Assembly: GCF_030680185.1 (NCBI RefSeq)
Contig: NZ_JAUXVZ010000030.1
Location: 143,133 to 207,132 of the forward strand
DNA from: Phenylobacterium sp.
GTDB lineage: Bacteria > Pseudomonadota > Alphaproteobacteria > Caulobacterales > Caulobacteraceae
Length of the DNA stretch: 64,000 nt
Direction of reading: 5' to 3'
Shown: piece after piece, positions 9,078 to 18,494 of the stretch
Layout: each line of letters starts with the position of its first letter
How positions within the stretch are numbered: position 1 is the stretch's first letter
Notes under the pieces: generated by a model
What the model saw: the letters and a program-made list of their open reading frames with translations, nothing else
What the model was told of the DNA's origin: nothing
Databases searched by the model: none
Made by a program: the position numbers and the translations under genes

Positions 9078-9434
9078 ATGAGCCGACCCGACGTGGTGAT
9101 CTATCACAACCCCGCCTGCGGAACTTCGCGTAACACCCTGGCGCTGCTGCGCGAAAAGGGTGTCGAGCCGACCGTCGTCGAATATCTCAAGACCGGCTGG
9201 ACGAAGGAACAACTGCAAGACCTCGCAGATCGTTCCGGCGGCGGCGTTCGCGCCCTGCTTCGCGAACGCGGGACGCGCGCGGCCGAGCTTGGCCTCACCG
9301 ATCCGGCCGCCTCCGACGAGGCGATCATCGCGGCCATGATCCGCGATCCGATCCTGGTGAACCGCCCCATCGTCTCCACCGGCAAGGGCGCGGCCCTGTG
9401 CCGTCCAGCCGAGCAGGTTCTGAACCTGCTGTGA
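9078..9434 (+). CDS. arsC: ArsC-family arsenate reductase (glutaredoxin-coupled type)
   Basis: A 118-residue thioredoxin-fold protein with the catalytic cysteine C14 in HNPACGTSRN. The arginine cluster expected for oxyanion binding is visible in RDPILVNRP. This matches the E. coli R773 ArsC class, which reduces arsenate to arsenite using glutaredoxin. No arsR, arsB or acr3 gene is nearby, so a general YffB/Spx-like reductase role is also possible. I chose the ATG at 9078 (MSRPDVV) because the longer frame upstream overlaps the M28 gene and reads as low-complexity sequence. It sits 43 bases after the M28 stop. Confidence 0.85.
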   Translation: MSRPDVVIYHNPACGTSRNTLALLREKGVEPTVVEYLKTGWTKEQLQDLADRSGGGVRALLRERGTRAAELGLTDPAASDEAIIAAMIRDPILVNRPIVSTGKGAALCRPAEQVLNLL

Positions 9435-9623
9435 ATAGATTCAGCGTTGAGGCGACCGGGTTCTCCCCTGGCGCGCCAAGACGCGACAAAACGACCAATG
9501 TTCCTAAAGTTACCAACGGTTAACCGCATGACACGACCCTGGCGTAGCCTACCACTCGCTGTATCCCGTCGTGTCGGGTCGCTGTTGACCCAGACTGTGG
9601 CGTCGTTGGAATCCGGGGGCACG

Positions 9624-10997
9624 ATGCAAGAGTTCGATCCGAGACGGCCTACCCTGCGCTATACGCCCCGCCTGATGGTCGGGATTGGCGGCATCTGCGC
9701 CCTGGCGCTGGGCTGGAAGCTGACGGCCGCCGAGGCCACCGCGCCTGTGCCGCAGAAGCTCGACGCCGCCGCCATCGCCATGCTGCAGCACGAGGCCTTC
9801 GCCCAGGCCGAGGCCCTGCCCGGCTTCGCCCGCCCGGAGAATGTCGCGGTGAAGGTTCTGCCCGGCGACACCCTCGAGGCGGCCGTGGCCCGCACGGGCG
9901 TCTCCTCCGAGGAAGCCCGCCGCGCCGTCCGCACCCTGGGCGAGGCGATGGACACCGTTCACATCAAGGCCGGCATGACCTTCGACGCCGCCATCGCCCG
10001 GCCGAGCGGCGAGACGGGCGAGGCCGGCGAGGCCCGCCTGGTCGGCCTGTCCCTGCGCACCGGCCCGGCCACGGCGATCACCCTGTCGCGCACCTTCGAC
10101 GGCGCCCTGCGCCTGCGCGAGATGGAAGAAGCCATCCGCAACGAGACCACGGTCGCCCAGGGCGAGATCCACGGCTCGCTCTATGAAAGCGCCGCCAAGC
10201 TGGGGGCGACCTCCTCGGTCACCTCCAAGGTGGTCAAGCTGTTCGCCCACAAGCTGGACTTCCAACGGGACATCAAGGCCGGCGACGAGTTCAAGCTGGT
10301 CTTCGAGCGCAAGGTCACCGAGTCCGGCCGCGTGGTCGAGACGGGCGAGCTGGAATACGCCGAGGTCAAGGGCGTGAAGTTCTATCGCTTCGAGCGCAAC
10401 AATGGCGACGTCGACTATTTCGATGAGACCGGGAAGAACATCCGCGGCTTCCTGCTGCGCACCCCGATCGACGGCGCCCGCATCACCTCCAACTTCGGTC
10501 CCCGCCGTCACCCGGTGCTGGGCTTCCGCCGCAGCCACCAAGGCGTCGATTTCGGGGCCGGCACGGGCACGCCGATCCTCGCGGCCGGGGACGGCGTGGT
10601 CGTCGAAGCCAAGCGCTGGGGCGGCTATGGCAACTGGGTCCGCCTGCGCCACGCCAATGGCTGGGAAACCGGCTACGCCCACACCTCGCGCTACGCCAAG
10701 GGCATCCGTCCGGGCGTTCGGGTCAAGCAGGGCCAGGTGATCGCCTATGTGGGCTCCACCGGCATGTCCACCGGACCTCACCTCCACTACGAAGTCTGGC
10801 GCAACGGCCAGCGGGTCAACCCGATCGGCGCCAAGGTGCCCCAGGGCACCATTCTGGCCGGCGCCGAGCTGAACGCCTTCAAGGCCAAGATGGCCCGCAT
10901 CGACAGCATGCTGGCCAAGGCCGGCCCGGCGGGCGAGGACGTCAAGCTGGCGGCGGCCAAGACCGACACCGTCGCCCTGGCCGACCTGCGCCGCTAG
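9624..10997 (+). CDS. LytM/M23-family cell-wall metalloendopeptidase
   Basis: A 457-residue protein with one N-terminal transmembrane segment (about residues 15-34), a periplasmic region with a LysM-like or OapA-like part, and a C-terminal M23 domain. The zinc-site motifs are HxGVD (SHQGVDFGAG) and HLHYE, both intact, so the enzyme should cut peptide cross-links in peptidoglycan rather than act only as an amidase activator. Such LytM proteins in Caulobacter take part in growth and division. I chose the ATG at 9624, whose product begins just before the membrane segment; an in-frame ATG at 9528 would add 32 residues. A TTAC-N6-TTAAC sequence at 9510-9524 resembles, but does not match, a CtrA box. 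Confidence 0.88.
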   Translation: MQEFDPRRPTLRYTPRLMVGIGGICALALGWKLTAAEATAPVPQKLDAAAIAMLQHEAFAQAEALPGFARPENVAVKVLPGDTLEAAVARTGVSSEEARRAVRTLGEAMDTVHIKAGMTFDAAIARPSGETGEAGEARLVGLSLRTGPATAITLSRTFDGALRLREMEEAIRNETTVAQGEIHGSLYESAAKLGATSSVTSKVVKLFAHKLDFQRDIKAGDEFKLVFERKVTESGRVVETGELEYAEVKGVKFYRFERNNGDVDYFDETGKNIRGFLLRTPIDGARITSNFGPRRHPVLGFRRSHQGVDFGAGTGTPILAAGDGVVVEAKRWGGYGNWVRLRHANGWETGYAHTSRYAKGIRPGVRVKQGQVIAYVGSTGMSTGPHLHYEVWRNGQRVNPIGAKVPQGTILAGAELNAFKAKMARIDSMLAKAGPAGEDVKLAAAKTDTVALADLRR

Positions 10998-11080
10998 ATT
11001 GGGCGCCGTAGCGTCATGCTTTGCGACTCTGGCGTGCGCCCCTAAGGTTGGGTGACGTGTTCGTCGCACTGGGAGGCGCC

Positions 11081-12313
11081 ATGACTGTCGCGACCCGCCC
11101 CACCACCCGCGCCCGCTATGCGGCCCGGCGTGACGCCATCCTTGCGGCGGCCTGCAAGGTGTTCATCGACCAGGGCGTCAGCGGCTTCACCCTGGCTGCG
11201 GTGGCCAAGCGGATGGATCTCCATCCCGTCAGCCTGACCTACTACTTCAAGCGCAAGGAGGAGCTGGCCGCCGAGTGCATGCGGCTGACCCTCTCGCGGT
11301 TCAACGCCATGCTGGAGGTCGCCGAGCAGGAGGCCACGCCGCAGAGCCGGCTGCGCGCCTTTGTCGGGGCCTATTTCGAAACCCGCCGGGACATCATCCT
11401 GGGCGAGGCGCCGCGGCTGCTGCCCTTCGGCGAGATCAGCTATATCGCCGCGCCCGAAGACGACGAACTGGTGGAAGCCTATCGCGCCCTGCGCCAGCGC
11501 CTGGCCCGCCTGCTCCGCCCCACCGACGCGCCCTGGCTGACGGGACCGCGGCGCTACATGCTCGCCCACCTGATCCTGGACCAGCTCTGCTGGTCCGACA
11601 CCTGGATCGCCGGCTACGACATCAGCGACCTTGGCCGCATCGCCGAGCGGGTGGCCGATGTGATGATCAACGGCCTGGCCGCGCCGGGTCAGGATCGCCC
11701 CGACCGCCCCCTGTTGGAGTTGGGCGCGCCGCCGGCCCTGAACGACGAGGTGACCCGCGACCGTTTCCTGGTGGCGGCCACCGAGATCATCAACCGCGAA
11801 GGCTATCGCGGCGCCTCGGTCGACAAGATCTCGGCCTATCTGAACGTGACCAAGGGCTCGTTCTACCACCACAACACCGACAAGGATGAACTGGCCAAGG
11901 CCTGTTTCGAGCGCACCTTTGATCTTATCGACGAGGCGCGGACGCGGGGCGGCGCCGAGGAAACCGGCTGGTTGCGCCTGTGGCTGATCGCCGCCTCGCT
12001 GACCGCCCACCAGACCAGCGGCGAGCGGGGCCGCATGCTGCGCCACTTCGCCCTGTCGGCCATGCCCGGCGAGTTGCGCCGTTCGATCTCCGGTCGCTTC
12101 CAGCAGATCGCCAACGCCTTCGCCGGCATCATCAGCGACGGGATCGCCGACGGCTCGATCCGGCCCGTCGATCCCCTGCTCAGCGCCCATCTGGTGATGG
12201 CGATGTTCAATTCGGTGCTGTTGCTGGAGCACTGGGGCGAGGACGCCACCGTCGATACGGTGATGGCCGCCTATGTGCGCCCTGCGCTGCTGGGCTTCTT
12301 TACGCCGGAATGA
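11081..12313 (+). CDS. Double-domain TetR/AcrR-family transcriptional regulator
   Basis: A 410-residue protein containing two complete TetR-type helix-turn-helix domains. The first (about residues 14-60) has the DQGVSGFTLAAVAKRM and TYYFKRKEEL elements. The second (about 225-275) has EGYRGASVDKISAYLNV and FYHHNTDKDEL. Each is followed by a helical ligand-binding-like region. Ordinary TetR proteins are about 200 residues, so this is an intragenic duplication or fusion that could bind DNA as a pseudo-tetramer. The ATG at 11081 has a GGGAGG site 5 bases upstream. The ligand and targets are unknown. A terminator follows. Confidence 0.87.
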   Translation: MTVATRPTTRARYAARRDAILAAACKVFIDQGVSGFTLAAVAKRMDLHPVSLTYYFKRKEELAAECMRLTLSRFNAMLEVAEQEATPQSRLRAFVGAYFETRRDIILGEAPRLLPFGEISYIAAPEDDELVEAYRALRQRLARLLRPTDAPWLTGPRRYMLAHLILDQLCWSDTWIAGYDISDLGRIAERVADVMINGLAAPGQDRPDRPLLELGAPPALNDEVTRDRFLVAATEIINREGYRGASVDKISAYLNVTKGSFYHHNTDKDELAKACFERTFDLIDEARTRGGAEETGWLRLWLIAASLTAHQTSGERGRMLRHFALSAMPGELRRSISGRFQQIANAFAGIISDGIADGSIRPVDPLLSAHLVMAMFNSVLLLEHWGEDATVDTVMAAYVRPALLGFFTPE

Positions 12314-12346
12314 TCAGCGCCCGTGGGTGCATGAGAGGCGCATAAG

Positions 12347-12374
12347 AAAAGGGGCGGCCTTGCGCCGCCCCTTT
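12347..12374 (+). terminator. Rho-independent terminator after the double TetR gene
   Basis: An 11-bp stem (12348-12358 with 12364-12374), GC-rich with A and T ends, and a 5-base loop. It starts 33 bases after the stop. The following T-run is only three bases. Confidence 0.75.
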
Positions 12375-12510
12375 CTGACGCCCCCAGAATCGTCGCTGGC
12401 GAACTGTCGCCGCGCCCGATCTCCCCCCTGGGAACATCGTTGACCGAACTTCAGTTTGCAGAATGTCATAGCCGGGCCTTCAAGCAAGGCCGCACGCCTA
12501 ATGGGGGAAT

Positions 12511-12535
12511 GGCGGAGGCTCTGCGAACCTCCGCC
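12511..12535 (-). terminator. Possible terminator of the alcohol dehydrogenase gene
   Basis: An 8-bp stem (12511-12518 with 12528-12535) and a 9-base loop lie 18 bases beyond the minus-strand stop. There is no U-tract, so it may only slow transcription or protect the 3' end. The rest of the 12375-12552 gap shows no gene. Confidence 0.4.
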
Positions 12536-12552
12536 TGCCCTCAGGGGTGCGT

Positions 12553-13638
12553 CTAGGCGTCGAAGACGATGACGGAGCGGGCGATTTCGCCGCGCTTCAT
12601 CTCGTCGAACGCCTCGTTGACCTGGTCGAGCCGCAGGCGGCGAGAAACCAGGTCATCGAGCTTCAGCTTGCCGGACATGTAGAAGTCCACCAGGCGGGGC
12701 ATGTCGACGGGGAAACGGTTGGACCCCATCATCGAGCCCTGAATGCGCTTCTCGCTGAGGAAGGCCGCGCCCATCAGGCTGATGGTCTGCCCCACCGGGA
12801 TCATGCCGATGATGTTGGCGGTGCCGCCCCGGCGCAGCATGTTGAAAGCCTGCTCGGCGGTCTTGGCCAGGCCGATGGCCTCGAAGGCGTGGTGGACGCC
12901 GCCCTGAGTCATCTCGATCACGGTCTTCACCGCATCGCCGTCGGCGGCGCAGATGAAGTCCGTGGCGCCGAAGGCCTTGGCCAGGTTTTCCTTACCCGGG
13001 ACCATGTCGATGGCGATGATCCGTCCGGCCCCGGCGATGGCTGCGCCGTTGATGGCCGACAGGCCCACGCCCCCGCAGCCGATGATCGCCACCGTCTCGC
13101 CCGGCCGGACGTTCGAGGTGTGGATCACCGCGCCGACGCCAGTCGTCACCGAGCAGCCGATGAGGGCGGCGCGGTCAAAGGGCATGTCTTTGCGGATCGC
13201 GACGCAGGCGTGCTCGTGGATCAGCATCTGCTCGGCGAAGGACGACAGGTTCAGGAATTGCGGCAGGCCCGCGCCGTTCTGCATCAGGCGCGGCTCCTCA
13301 TCCTTGCCGCGCTTGGTGTCAGGCGACACGCACAGGCTCATCCGGCCAGTCAGGCAGGATTCGCAGTGGCCGCAATAGGCCGAGAGGCAGGTGATGACGT
13401 GGTCGCCCGGCTTCACGGTGCGGACTTCGGAGCCCACCTGCTCGACGATCCCGGCGCTCTCATGGCCCAGCACCGCGGGCAGCGGGTGCGGATAGGAGCC
13501 TTCGATGAAGTGGAGGTCGGAATGGCAGACACCGGCGGCCATGGTGCGGATCAGCACCTCGTGCGGGCCGGGCTTGTTGATCTGGACGTCTTCGATCTGA
13601 AGCGGCTTGCCCACTTCGCGCAGAACGGCGGCCTTCAT
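12553..13638 (-). CDS. Zinc-dependent medium-chain alcohol dehydrogenase
   Basis: A 361-residue MDR-family enzyme. Catalytic zinc ligands are seen in AGVCHSDLH and in LGHESAG. The structural zinc lobe has four cysteines in CGHCESCLTGRMSLC. The Rossmann motif is IIGCGGVGLSAI. The product resembles the class III/aryl-alcohol group that oxidises alcohols or S-hydroxymethyl adducts with NAD. The exact substrate cannot be read from sequence. I placed the start at the ATG (13638), which has GGGGAAG about 8 bases upstream; a TTG five codons earlier is possible. It lies downstream of the alpha/beta hydrolase on the same strand with a 153-bp gap. Confidence 0.9.
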   Translation of the reverse strand: MKAAVLREVGKPLQIEDVQINKPGPHEVLIRTMAAGVCHSDLHFIEGSYPHPLPAVLGHESAGIVEQVGSEVRTVKPGDHVITCLSAYCGHCESCLTGRMSLCVSPDTKRGKDEEPRLMQNGAGLPQFLNLSSFAEQMLIHEHACVAIRKDMPFDRAALIGCSVTTGVGAVIHTSNVRPGETVAIIGCGGVGLSAINGAAIAGAGRIIAIDMVPGKENLAKAFGATDFICAADGDAVKTVIEMTQGGVHHAFEAIGLAKTAEQAFNMLRRGGTANIIGMIPVGQTISLMGAAFLSEKRIQGSMMGSNRFPVDMPRLVDFYMSGKLKLDDLVSRRLRLDQVNEAFDEMKRGEIARSVIVFDA

Positions 13639-13791
13639 GTCGTGCTTCCCCAATGGAGGGCCCGCTGATCGGGCCGGTTATGAGGAGACCGTGTCCAGCC
13701 TCCCTTCAGCACGACTTATCGCCGTTCATCCCGCGGGGGCCAAGTCCCTTTCCCCGTAACGGGCGCCGGGAGGCGGCCAGCTTTCGCGTTG

Positions 13792-14736
13792 TCAGGTCGC
13801 CGCGCGCACAGGATTGATCGAGGCCCACATACGACCCAGGTCCGGAAGGGCGAGCTCAGGCAGGCGAAGACCTTCGGGCAGCAGCGGGCGACGGCGGGGC
13901 ATGCACGCCTCCAGGGTCGCCAGCAGGGCCTCGGCGGGACCATCATTGATGAAATGGTCGGCGCCGGCCACCGTGGCCAGCCGCATGGGCCGCCGCGAGC
14001 GGGTCTCGGCCACCAGACGCTCGGCCGCGTCCAGGGGGGCAAAGTCGTCCTTGTCGCCATGGACCACGTGGATCGGCAGGTTCAGGCGGCGCAGGGCGTC
14101 ATGCACGGGAGCCAGGCGCTCGGGTTGGCCGCTGACCTCCAGGACGGCGTGGCGAAGATCCCGCGGGATCAGGGCCATGGCCTTGGCGCCGGCCTCCAGC
14201 AGCCAACGGGCCGTAGGCCCCGGCTCGCCATAATAGCCCGAAAGCAGCACGAGGCTCTTCAGCCGCCGCGAGCCCCGGCGCGCCATCAGGGTGGCGATGG
14301 CCGCCCCATAGGATTGCCCGACCAGCAGAATCCTCTGGCCAGGCGCGGCCTCCAGAAGCGGCGACAGCGCCAGGGCCTGAACCTCCAGGTCCGGCACATG
14401 GTCTGCGGGCTCGGACGCGCCAAAGCCCGGCCGATCGACGACGATCATCTCTCGGTCCTGCGGCAGGGCGGCCAGCACCGGCGCCCAATACTCGGCCCAG
14501 GAGGGCGAACCGGTCACCACCACGATCTTCCAGGGGGCCGGCGTTTCCCGGGGCGTCTCAAGGGCCGAAATCCGCCAGCCCAGGCCGCCGCCGGCCATGA
14601 AACTGGTCCGCCGGACGACGCTTTCGGGATAGTCTTGAGAGGTCGGCACGTGCTCGGTGCGCCCGAGTACGGTGGAGGTCAGGCAGGCGAGGCCAACCCC
14701 GACCACGCCCTTAGGTCGCTTGCGCGCCACGCTCAT
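13792..14736 (-). CDS. Alpha/beta-hydrolase with N-terminal export signal
   Basis: A 314-residue protein of the alpha/beta-hydrolase fold. The nucleophile elbow is GQSYG, followed by AAIATLMARRG. The VVTGSP strand and GADHFINDGP near the C-terminus supply the oxyanion and histidine regions. Residues 8-24 form a hydrophobic segment after KRPKG, ending in LACLTS, which suggests secretion or a membrane anchor; a lipoprotein signal is possible but weak. Substrate is unknown: esterase, lipase or haloperoxidase-like activities are all open. Confidence 0.78.
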   Translation of the reverse strand: MSVARKRPKGVVGVGLACLTSTVLGRTEHVPTSQDYPESVVRRTSFMAGGGLGWRISALETPRETPAPWKIVVVTGSPSWAEYWAPVLAALPQDREMIVVDRPGFGASEPADHVPDLEVQALALSPLLEAAPGQRILLVGQSYGAAIATLMARRGSRRLKSLVLLSGYYGEPGPTARWLLEAGAKAMALIPRDLRHAVLEVSGQPERLAPVHDALRRLNLPIHVVHGDKDDFAPLDAAERLVAETRSRRPMRLATVAGADHFINDGPAEALLATLEACMPRRRPLLPEGLRLPELALPDLGRMWASINPVRAAT

Positions 14737-14823
14737 CTTCCTTCAGTCCGGTGCATGTCGGTGGAGGAAACGCCCAAGCCATGAGTCGGTTCGCCGACAT
14801 GTCGGATTGTCACCGAGATCGCG

Positions 14824-15582
14824 TCATGAGGATGGCCGCGTCACCGTCATCATGTAGTTCACCTCGCTGTCGCGAGAGGTGGACCACTGGCCGGTCAGGG
14901 GATTGAAGACCACGCCATAGGGACCGTCCACATGCACGGGCTCTGAGGCCAGGAAGCCGCGGAGTTCGTCAGGCTTGAGGAACTTGCGCCAGTCGTGCGT
15001 GCCGGCCGGCAGCCAGCGCAGGACATATTCAGCGCCGACCTTGGCCAGCGCCAGGGCCTTCAGGGTGCGGTTCAGGGTGGCGACGATCATGATCCCCCCC
15101 GGCGCCAACAGCTGGGCGCAGCTGCGCAGATAGGCGCTCGGATCGGCCACGTGCTCGATCACCTCCATGTTGAGGATCACGTCGAAGGGCGCGATCGCCT
15201 CGGCCAGCAGTTGCTCGGCCGTGGCGCAGCGGTAGTCGATGACCAGGCCCTGCTCGGCGGCGTGCGTGCTGGCCGTGCCGATGTTGCGTTCAGAGGCGTC
15301 GACCCCGGTCACCTCGAACCCCAGCCGCGTCATCGGCTCCGACAGCAGGCCGCCGCCACAGCCGATATCCAGCAGGCGCAGCCCCTCGAACGGACGCCGC
15401 GCCACGGGATCACGGCCGAAGTGGGCCAGGGCCTTGTCGCGGATGAAGGTCAGGCGAGTCGGGTTGAACCGGTGCAGCGGCGCGAACTTGCCATGCGGAT
15501 CCCACCATTCGGCGGCGATGCGGGAAAAGCGCTCGACTTCGTCGGGGTCGATGCTGGAGCGGAGATCGGGAGCGGCGGACAT
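14824..15582 (-). CDS. ubiG: Ubiquinone biosynthesis O-methyltransferase UbiG
   Basis: A 252-residue class I SAM-dependent methyltransferase. UbiG carries out both O-methylation steps of ubiquinone synthesis. Family signatures are the N-terminal [23 protein letters not shown], the SAM-binding [22 protein letters not shown], and the [21 protein letters not shown] segment that is nearly diagnostic for UbiG. The length is typical. It is divergent from lysC, with 157 bases between the start codons, an arrangement frequent in alphaproteobacteria. Confidence 0.95.
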   Translation of the reverse strand: MSAAPDLRSSIDPDEVERFSRIAAEWWDPHGKFAPLHRFNPTRLTFIRDKALAHFGRDPVARRPFEGLRLLDIGCGGGLLSEPMTRLGFEVTGVDASERNIGTASTHAAEQGLVIDYRCATAEQLLAEAIAPFDVILNMEVIEHVADPSAYLRSCAQLLAPGGIMIVATLNRTLKALALAKVGAEYVLRWLPAGTHDWRKFLKPDELRGFLASEPVHVDGPYGVVFNPLTGQWSTSRDSEVNYMMTVTRPSS

Positions 15583-15739
15583 GAGTCACATATAGCGTGT
15601 GGCGAGGTTTGCGTAAGGCGCCCGGCCGTCACGAGGCGCCGTCGTCGCCGGCGCGCGATCGTGACCTGTGAATGTTACATTGCAGCGCGGCTTGGCCATC
15701 GGTAGAAGAGCGGCCTTCTTTAGCGGGGGTCGATCCGGC

Positions 15740-16990
15740 GTGGCCCGTCTTGTGATGAAATTTGGCGGCACTTCGGTGGCCGACCTCGAGCGCATCCGGC
15801 GCGTGGGACGCCTCGTGGCCGCCGAGGTGGCCGCAGGCCATCGCGTGGCCGTCGTGGTTTCGGCCATGGCCGGCAAGACCAATGAGCTGGTCGCCTGGAC
15901 CGACGGCGCCGGCGCAGCCGCCCAGGGCCTCGCGCCCTCGGACGACGAGTACGACACCGTGGTCGCCTCCGGCGAACAGGTGACCGCCGGCCTGCTGGCC
16001 ATGACTCTGCGCAATATGGGCCTGTCGGCTCGCTCCTGGCTCGGCTGGCAGATTCCGATCATCGCCGACGACGCCCATGGCCGCGCGCGCATCGAGGACA
16101 TTCCGCCCGAAAAGCTGGCCGCCGCGCTGGACGCCGGCGAAGTCGCGGTGATCGCCGGCTTCCAGGGCGTCACCCGGGACGGGCGTATCGCCACCCTGGG
16201 CCGCGGCGGCTCCGACACCAGCGCCGTGGCCATCGCCGCGGCCCTGAAGGCCGAGCGGTGCGACATCTATACCGACGTGGACGGGGTCTATACGACCGAC
16301 CCGCGCATCGAGACCAAGGCCCGCAAGCTCTCCAAGATCTCCTTCGAGGAAATGCTGGAGATGGCCTCGCTCGGCGCCAAGGTGCTGCAGACGCGCTCGG
16401 TGGAGCTGGCCATGGCCCAGCACATGCCCGTCCGCGTGCTATCGAGTTTCGTAGAACCCGGAGAGGCGCCCGGCCAGGGCACCATCGTCTGCGACGAGGA
16501 GGAGATCTTGGAAAAGCGCATCGTGAGCGGCGTCGCCTATAGTCGCGACGAAGCCAAGATCAGCGTCTTCGGCCTGCCCGACCATCCCGGCGTCTCCTCG
16601 GAGATCTTCGGGCGGCTGGCTGACGCCAATGTGAATGTGGACATGATCGTCCAGAGCCACGCCCGCACCCAGGACACGGCGAACATGGAGTTCACCGTGG
16701 GCAAGCGCGACGCCGCCCGCACCATCGACATCATGCGCGAGGCCCAGAGCGCCATCGGCTTCGACGACGTGGCGGTGAACGAGGACGTGGCCAAGGTCTC
16801 GGTGATCGGGGTCGGGATGCGCAGTCATGCCGGCGTGGCCAAGACCATGTTCGGCGCCCTGGCGGAAAAGGGCGTCAACATCCAGGTGATCTCCACCAGC
16901 GAGATCAAGATCAGCGTGCTGATCGACGCGGCCTATACCGAGCTGGCCGTCCGCGCCCTGCACGCCGCCTACGGCCTCGACAAGCTCTAG
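15740..16990 (+). CDS. lysC: Aspartate kinase
   Basis: A 416-residue aspartokinase, the first step of the lysine, threonine and methionine pathway. The kinase domain begins MARLVMKFGGTSVAD and contains GRGGSDTSAVAIAAAL. Two C-terminal ACT domains (about 265-416) give feedback regulation, shown by SVIGVGMRSHAGVA and STSEIKISVLI. I chose the GTG at 15740, which gives the exact N-terminus and length usual for this family and has GGGGGT about 8 bases upstream; the 24 extra codons of the longer frame do not resemble the family. Its stop overlaps the end of the convergent MFS gene. Confidence 0.95.
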   Translation: MARLVMKFGGTSVADLERIRRVGRLVAAEVAAGHRVAVVVSAMAGKTNELVAWTDGAGAAAQGLAPSDDEYDTVVASGEQVTAGLLAMTLRNMGLSARSWLGWQIPIIADDAHGRARIEDIPPEKLAAALDAGEVAVIAGFQGVTRDGRIATLGRGGSDTSAVAIAAALKAERCDIYTDVDGVYTTDPRIETKARKLSKISFEEMLEMASLGAKVLQTRSVELAMAQHMPVRVLSSFVEPGEAPGQGTIVCDEEEILEKRIVSGVAYSRDEAKISVFGLPDHPGVSSEIFGRLADANVNVDMIVQSHARTQDTANMEFTVGKRDAARTIDIMREAQSAIGFDDVAVNEDVAKVSVIGVGMRSHAGVAKTMFGALAEKGVNIQVISTSEIKISVLIDAAYTELAVRALHAAYGLDKL

Positions 16991-18399
16991 GCGAAGGCTT
17001 CAGCCTCGGCCTTGGGCGTCAGCTTCCAGGCCGTGACGATGGCCAGGGCGGCCACCGGCGTTGCGACGGCGAAGACCGCATAGGCGGCCGAGCGCGCCGT
17101 CTCGATGGTCAGGCCTTCGCCGAAGCCGGTCAGGTTGGCGATGGCGCCGGCCACCGCCGCGCCCGCCGCCGCGCCGGTGAACCGGACCGTATTGATCGCC
17201 CCGCCGCCCAGACCGCGCTCTTCAGCCGGCAGGGCGGCCAGCACCATCTGGTTCATGAAGGCCGACGACAGGCCAAAGCCCGCCCCCAACAGGATGGCCG
17301 CCGCCAGCAGCGACCACAGCGGCCCGTCGGTCAGCACCCAGATGAACATGGCGACGCCCAGGGTGGCGCAGATGGCGCCGGCGCGGACCATGCGGCTGCG
17401 CCAGACGCCGGTGAGGTTGGAGACCGCCAGGGCCGCCACCGTCCAGGCCAGGGCCTCGACCCCGATCACATAGCCGGCGGCCAGAGCCGAATAGCCTCGG
17501 GTCGCCTGAAGGATGGCCGGGCCATAGACGGTGAAACCCATGGAGGCCGCGGTCATCAGGAACATGGTGGCGAAGCCCAGACCCGCCACCGAGCCGAGGT
17601 CGCCGGAACTGACCGGCAGCAGCCGGACCGGCGCGCGGACATCCACCCGCACGCTGTAGACCAGGATGGCGAGGCCGGCGCTCACCAGGACCAGGGCCAG
17701 CATGAAGCCGCCCATCAGATCGGCGCCGGCGATGGCCGAGACCCCGACGCCCACCAGCAGCAGTTGCCGCGCCGGAATGGCGCCCCCTTGTCCTTTCTCG
17801 CCCCGCGGCAGCAGGACGAGGGCGGCAAGCCCCACAGCCAGGGCCTGGATCACGAAGGCCCCGAAGGCCCAGCGCCAGTGGCCGGCGTCGGCGAAGACGC
17901 CCCCCAGCATGGGACCGATCAGTGTGGCGATCCCCCAGATCCCGGTCATGACGGCATAGACCTTAGGCAGGGTCCGGTCGGGGAACAGCAGACCCACCGC
18001 CACCGAGGCGAAGCCCGCCAGCCAGCCGCCGCCCACGCCTTGGACCAGACGACCGATCAGGAAGGTCCAGATATCCGGCGCCACGGCGCTCATCAGGCAA
18101 CCGGCCGCGTAGAGGGCGGCGGAGAAGGCGAAGGCCCGCCGCAGGCCGACCCGTCCGGTCAGCCATCCGGCGCTGGCCCCGGCCACCACCGAGCCGAGCA
18201 GGAAGCCCGCCGTGGCCCAGCCAAAATAGGCGTAGCCCCCGAGATCGGCCCCGACGCTGGGCATGATGGTCGCGGTGACCAGGCTGTCGGCCGCATGCAG
18301 CCAGACCGCCAGGCAGATGAGGATGAACTGGGCCAGGCGCCCCTCGGCCAGGACGTCCTTCCAACTCCCAGGAACAGCGGCGGCGACGACGGGCGACAT
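16987..18399 (-). CDS. MFS-family drug/solute transporter
   Basis: A 470-residue protein with about 12-14 hydrophobic helices. The GRVGLRRAF loop after helix 2 and the GRLVQGVGGGW segment in helix 4-5 are typical of the drug-efflux DHA group of the major facilitator superfamily. It is divergent from the SufR-like regulator, and the shared promoter holds a 10-bp inverted repeat, so the transporter is probably controlled by that regulator. The start at 18399 places the first residues just before the amphipathic lead-in; the 27 extra codons of the longer frame lie over the operator region. Substrate is unknown. Confidence 0.85.
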   Translation of the reverse strand: MSPVVAAAVPGSWKDVLAEGRLAQFILICLAVWLHAADSLVTATIMPSVGADLGGYAYFGWATAGFLLGSVVAGASAGWLTGRVGLRRAFAFSAALYAAGCLMSAVAPDIWTFLIGRLVQGVGGGWLAGFASVAVGLLFPDRTLPKVYAVMTGIWGIATLIGPMLGGVFADAGHWRWAFGAFVIQALAVGLAALVLLPRGEKGQGGAIPARQLLLVGVGVSAIAGADLMGGFMLALVLVSAGLAILVYSVRVDVRAPVRLLPVSSGDLGSVAGLGFATMFLMTAASMGFTVYGPAILQATRGYSALAAGYVIGVEALAWTVAALAVSNLTGVWRSRMVRAGAICATLGVAMFIWVLTDGPLWSLLAAAILLGAGFGLSSAFMNQMVLAALPAEERGLGGGAINTVRFTGAAAGAAVAGAIANLTGFGEGLTIETARSAAYAVFAVATPVAALAIVTAWKLTPKAEAEAFA

Positions 18400-18416
18400 T
18401 TTTAGCAAGCTCTGGA

Positions 18417-18465
18417 TTGCGAAATCGACTTGACCCTGGCTATCGGCGTCGCGATGATTTCGCAA
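18417..18465. promoter_or_regulatory. Inverted-repeat operator between MFS gene and SufR-like regulator
   Basis: TTGCGAAATC at 18417-18426 and its exact complement GATTTCGCAA at 18456-18465 lie 29 bases apart in the 95-bp divergent region. A near-palindrome TGATAATTGTCA follows at 18468-18479. A plausible plus-strand promoter (TTGACC at 18430-18435, 17-bp spacer, GATGAT at 18453-18458) sits between the arms. Binding by the adjacent regulator is inferred. Confidence 0.6.
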
Positions 18466-18494
18466 CCTGATAATTGTCAAATTCCGCGAGGCCG

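Noticed and set aside
9510..9524. CtrA box upstream of the M23 gene
   Set aside because: The left half reads TTAC and the spacing is six, so two departures from consensus; it could be real but is not supported enough to list as a feature.
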